From Pseudomaricurvus hydrocarbonicus (GTDB lineage Bacteria > Pseudomonadota > Gammaproteobacteria > Pseudomonadales > Cellvibrionaceae), in contig NZ_JAAONZ010000003.1 in NCBI RefSeq assembly GCF_011602365.1, positions 62,001 through 126,000 of the forward strand: DNA of 64,000 bases. Direction: 5' to 3'. The notes under the pieces were generated by a model that did no database searches, was not told where the DNA came from, and saw nothing but the letters and a program-made list of their open reading frames with translations. Both the position numbers and the translations under genes were made by a program. Of this stretch, positions 62,594-64,000 are shown one piece after another; the first letter of the stretch is position 1, and each line of letters begins with the position of its first letter.

Positions 62594-63979
62594 TTGCAAA
62601 ATCCATCGTTTAGCCAGCTGACACTGCCCGCCGATCTCTATGAAAACCTGAAATCGCTGGATTATCACACCATGACCCCGGTGCAGGCCCAGAGTCTGCC
62701 TTTGTTGCTGGAAGGTAAGGATGTGATTGCTCAGGCGAAAACCGGCTCGGGCAAAACCGTGGCCTTCGGTTTGGGGGTGTTGGCGCGTTTGGACGTGAAA
62801 AAATTCCGGGTACAGGCGCTGGTCCTCTGCCCGACCCGTGAGCTGGCGGATCAGGTGGCACGTGAAGTTCGCAAGCTGGCGCGCGGTGTACACAACGTCA
62901 AGGTGCTGACCCTGTGCGGAGGGATGCCGTTCGGACCCCAAATTGGCTCCCTGGAGCACGGTGCGCACATCGTTGTGGGAACGCCGGGACGAATCGAAGA
63001 GCACCTGCGCAAAGAGCGTTTGAGCCTTGAGCATGTTCATACCCTGGTTCTGGATGAGGCTGATCGCATGCTGGACATGGGGTTCCAGGCCAGTCTGGAC
63101 GCCATCATTGCCCCCATTCCGAGACAGCGGCAGACGCTGTTGTTCAGCGCCACTTTTCCCGAACAGATCGAGAAAATCGCCAACAACATCATGCAGAGGC
63201 CGGAGCGGGTCACGGTCGAGAGTCCGCAGGAAGAATCCACCATCACCCAGTATTTTTACCCCATTAATGACGAAAATCATCGTCGCCAGGCGGTGGGGCT
63301 GCTGTTAAAGCAGGACAAGGCCACGTCGGCCATTGTCTTTTGCAACACCAAGCGGGAGTGTCAGGAAGTGGCCACCGAGCTGGCCAGCCAGGGTTTTTCC
63401 GCTTTGGCGCTGCACGGCGATCTGGAGCAGCGCGACCGCGATCAGGTCCTGGTGCGGTTTGCCAACAAGAGCGTGTCGGTGCTGGTCGCTACCGACGTTG
63501 CGGCGCGCGGTCTGGACATTCAGGAGCTGGACACGGTCATCAATTACCAGATCTCGCGGGACCCCGAAGTGCACGTTCACCGCGTGGGTCGAACCGGCCG
63601 TGCTGGCAGTCACGGTCGCGCCCACACGCTCTACAGTGACAAAGAAACCTTTAAGCTGCGCCTGCTGGAGGACGAACAGGGGGTGGCGGTTGAGCGTGAA
63701 ATATTGCCTCCGGCCTCGATCATGGACGAGCGGCCGCAGCGCCCGCCGATGGTCACGCTGCAAATTGACGGCGGTAAAAAAAGCAAAGTCCGTCCCGGGG
63801 ATATTCTCGGGGCCTTAACCGGGGACGACGGCGTGCAGGGCAGCGATGTGGGTAAGATTCAGGTCTACCCCATGTGGTCTTATGTGGCGGTGAAGCGTGA
63901 AGTGGCCAAGATCGCGTTGACGAAGCTGGGGGCGGGTAAGTTAAAAGGTCGCAATTTTCGCGTCAGGCAGCTGCGCTGA
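62594..63979 (+). CDS. dbpA: DEAD-box ATP-dependent RNA helicase DbpA
   Basis: RNA helicase acting in 50S subunit assembly through 23S rRNA helix 92, about 461 residues (E. coli 457). Motifs: Q motif TMTPVQAQSLP, Walker A AKTGSGKT, PTRELADQ, TPGR, DEAD, SAT, then the second RecA domain with HRVGRTGRAG. The C-terminal RNA-binding domain ends GKLKGRNFRVRQLR, as in E. coli DbpA. The start is probably a TTG at 62594 with AGG seven bases upstream; a TTG at 62579 would add five residues. The window ends soon after the stop. Confidence 0.93.
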   Translation: MQNPSFSQLTLPADLYENLKSLDYHTMTPVQAQSLPLLLEGKDVIAQAKTGSGKTVAFGLGVLARLDVKKFRVQALVLCPTRELADQVAREVRKLARGVHNVKVLTLCGGMPFGPQIGSLEHGAHIVVGTPGRIEEHLRKERLSLEHVHTLVLDEADRMLDMGFQASLDAIIAPIPRQRQTLLFSATFPEQIEKIANNIMQRPERVTVESPQEESTITQYFYPINDENHRRQAVGLLLKQDKATSAIVFCNTKRECQEVATELASQGFSALALHGDLEQRDRDQVLVRFANKSVSVLVATDVAARGLDIQELDTVINYQISRDPEVHVHRVGRTGRAGSHGRAHTLYSDKETFKLRLLEDEQGVAVEREILPPASIMDERPQRPPMVTLQIDGGKKSKVRPGDILGALTGDDGVQGSDVGKIQVYPMWSYVAVKREVAKIALTKLGAGKLKGRNFRVRQLR

Positions 63980-64000
63980 CCGCCAGCCGCACCGGCAGAG

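Overview
The window looks like chromosome of a Gram-negative gammaproteobacterium, probably a free-living aquatic or soil relative of the Cellvibrio/Marinobacter-type groups (inference). Support comes from gammaproteobacterial housekeeping genes (tcdA, rlmG, dbpA, azoR, trkH, three-gene pntAA-pntAB-pntB, uvrA), outer-membrane lipoproteins, an aryl polyene cluster and PEP-CTERM exopolysaccharide-type genes. No rRNA, tRNA, transposase, integrase, phage gene or CRISPR array was seen.

Left part (1-29 kb): a mosaic of single genes and short operons. They are a diguanylate cyclase, an NTF2-like protein, tRNA t6A dehydratase TcdA, a membrane fatty acid desaturase, an HD-domain protein, a glutaredoxin-like protein, a parvulin, a 2083-residue GMC oxidoreductase / alpha-beta hydrolase / PhoD-like phosphatase fusion, a hybrid histidine kinase, RlmG, a LysR-azoR divergent pair, an alpha/beta hydrolase with an M14 peptidase, TrkH, a YkvA-like protein and the transhydrogenase operon. 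Around rlmG (15-17 kb) lie four perfect DnaA-box 9-mers and a run of near-matches.

Middle part (29.2-48.8 kb): a complete aryl polyene (APE) type II polyketide cluster. One long minus-strand operon runs apeC-D-E-F-G-HI-(GT)-(acyltransferase)-(ammonia-lyase)-K-L-M-(flavin halogenase-like)-N-O-P-Q-R, with apeA-like and phosphopantetheinyl transferase genes on the plus strand beyond a shared promoter region. It differs from the E. coli/Xenorhabdus layout as I recall it by an aromatic amino acid ammonia-lyase (starter supply), a flavin-dependent halogenase-like enzyme, a ligase-dehydratase fusion, and a glycosyltransferase/acyltransferase split into two genes. Working together, the genes would make an aryl starter from tyrosine or phenylalanine, load it on an ACP, elongate and dehydrate it to a polyene, attach it to an outer-membrane lipid and export it.

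Right part (48.9-64 kb): uvrA, a PEP-CTERM secreted protein behind a good sigma-54 promoter match, two large PrsT-like TPR lipoproteins in opposite orientation flanking a multipass membrane protein and a small unknown protein, an encapsulated-ferritin-like protein that lacks both a targeting tail and an encapsulin neighbour, and dbpA.

A recurring oddity is short tandem repeats (units of 7 to 24 bp) in many intergenic gaps and in several coding tails, which suggests active slippage or repeat expansion in this genome.
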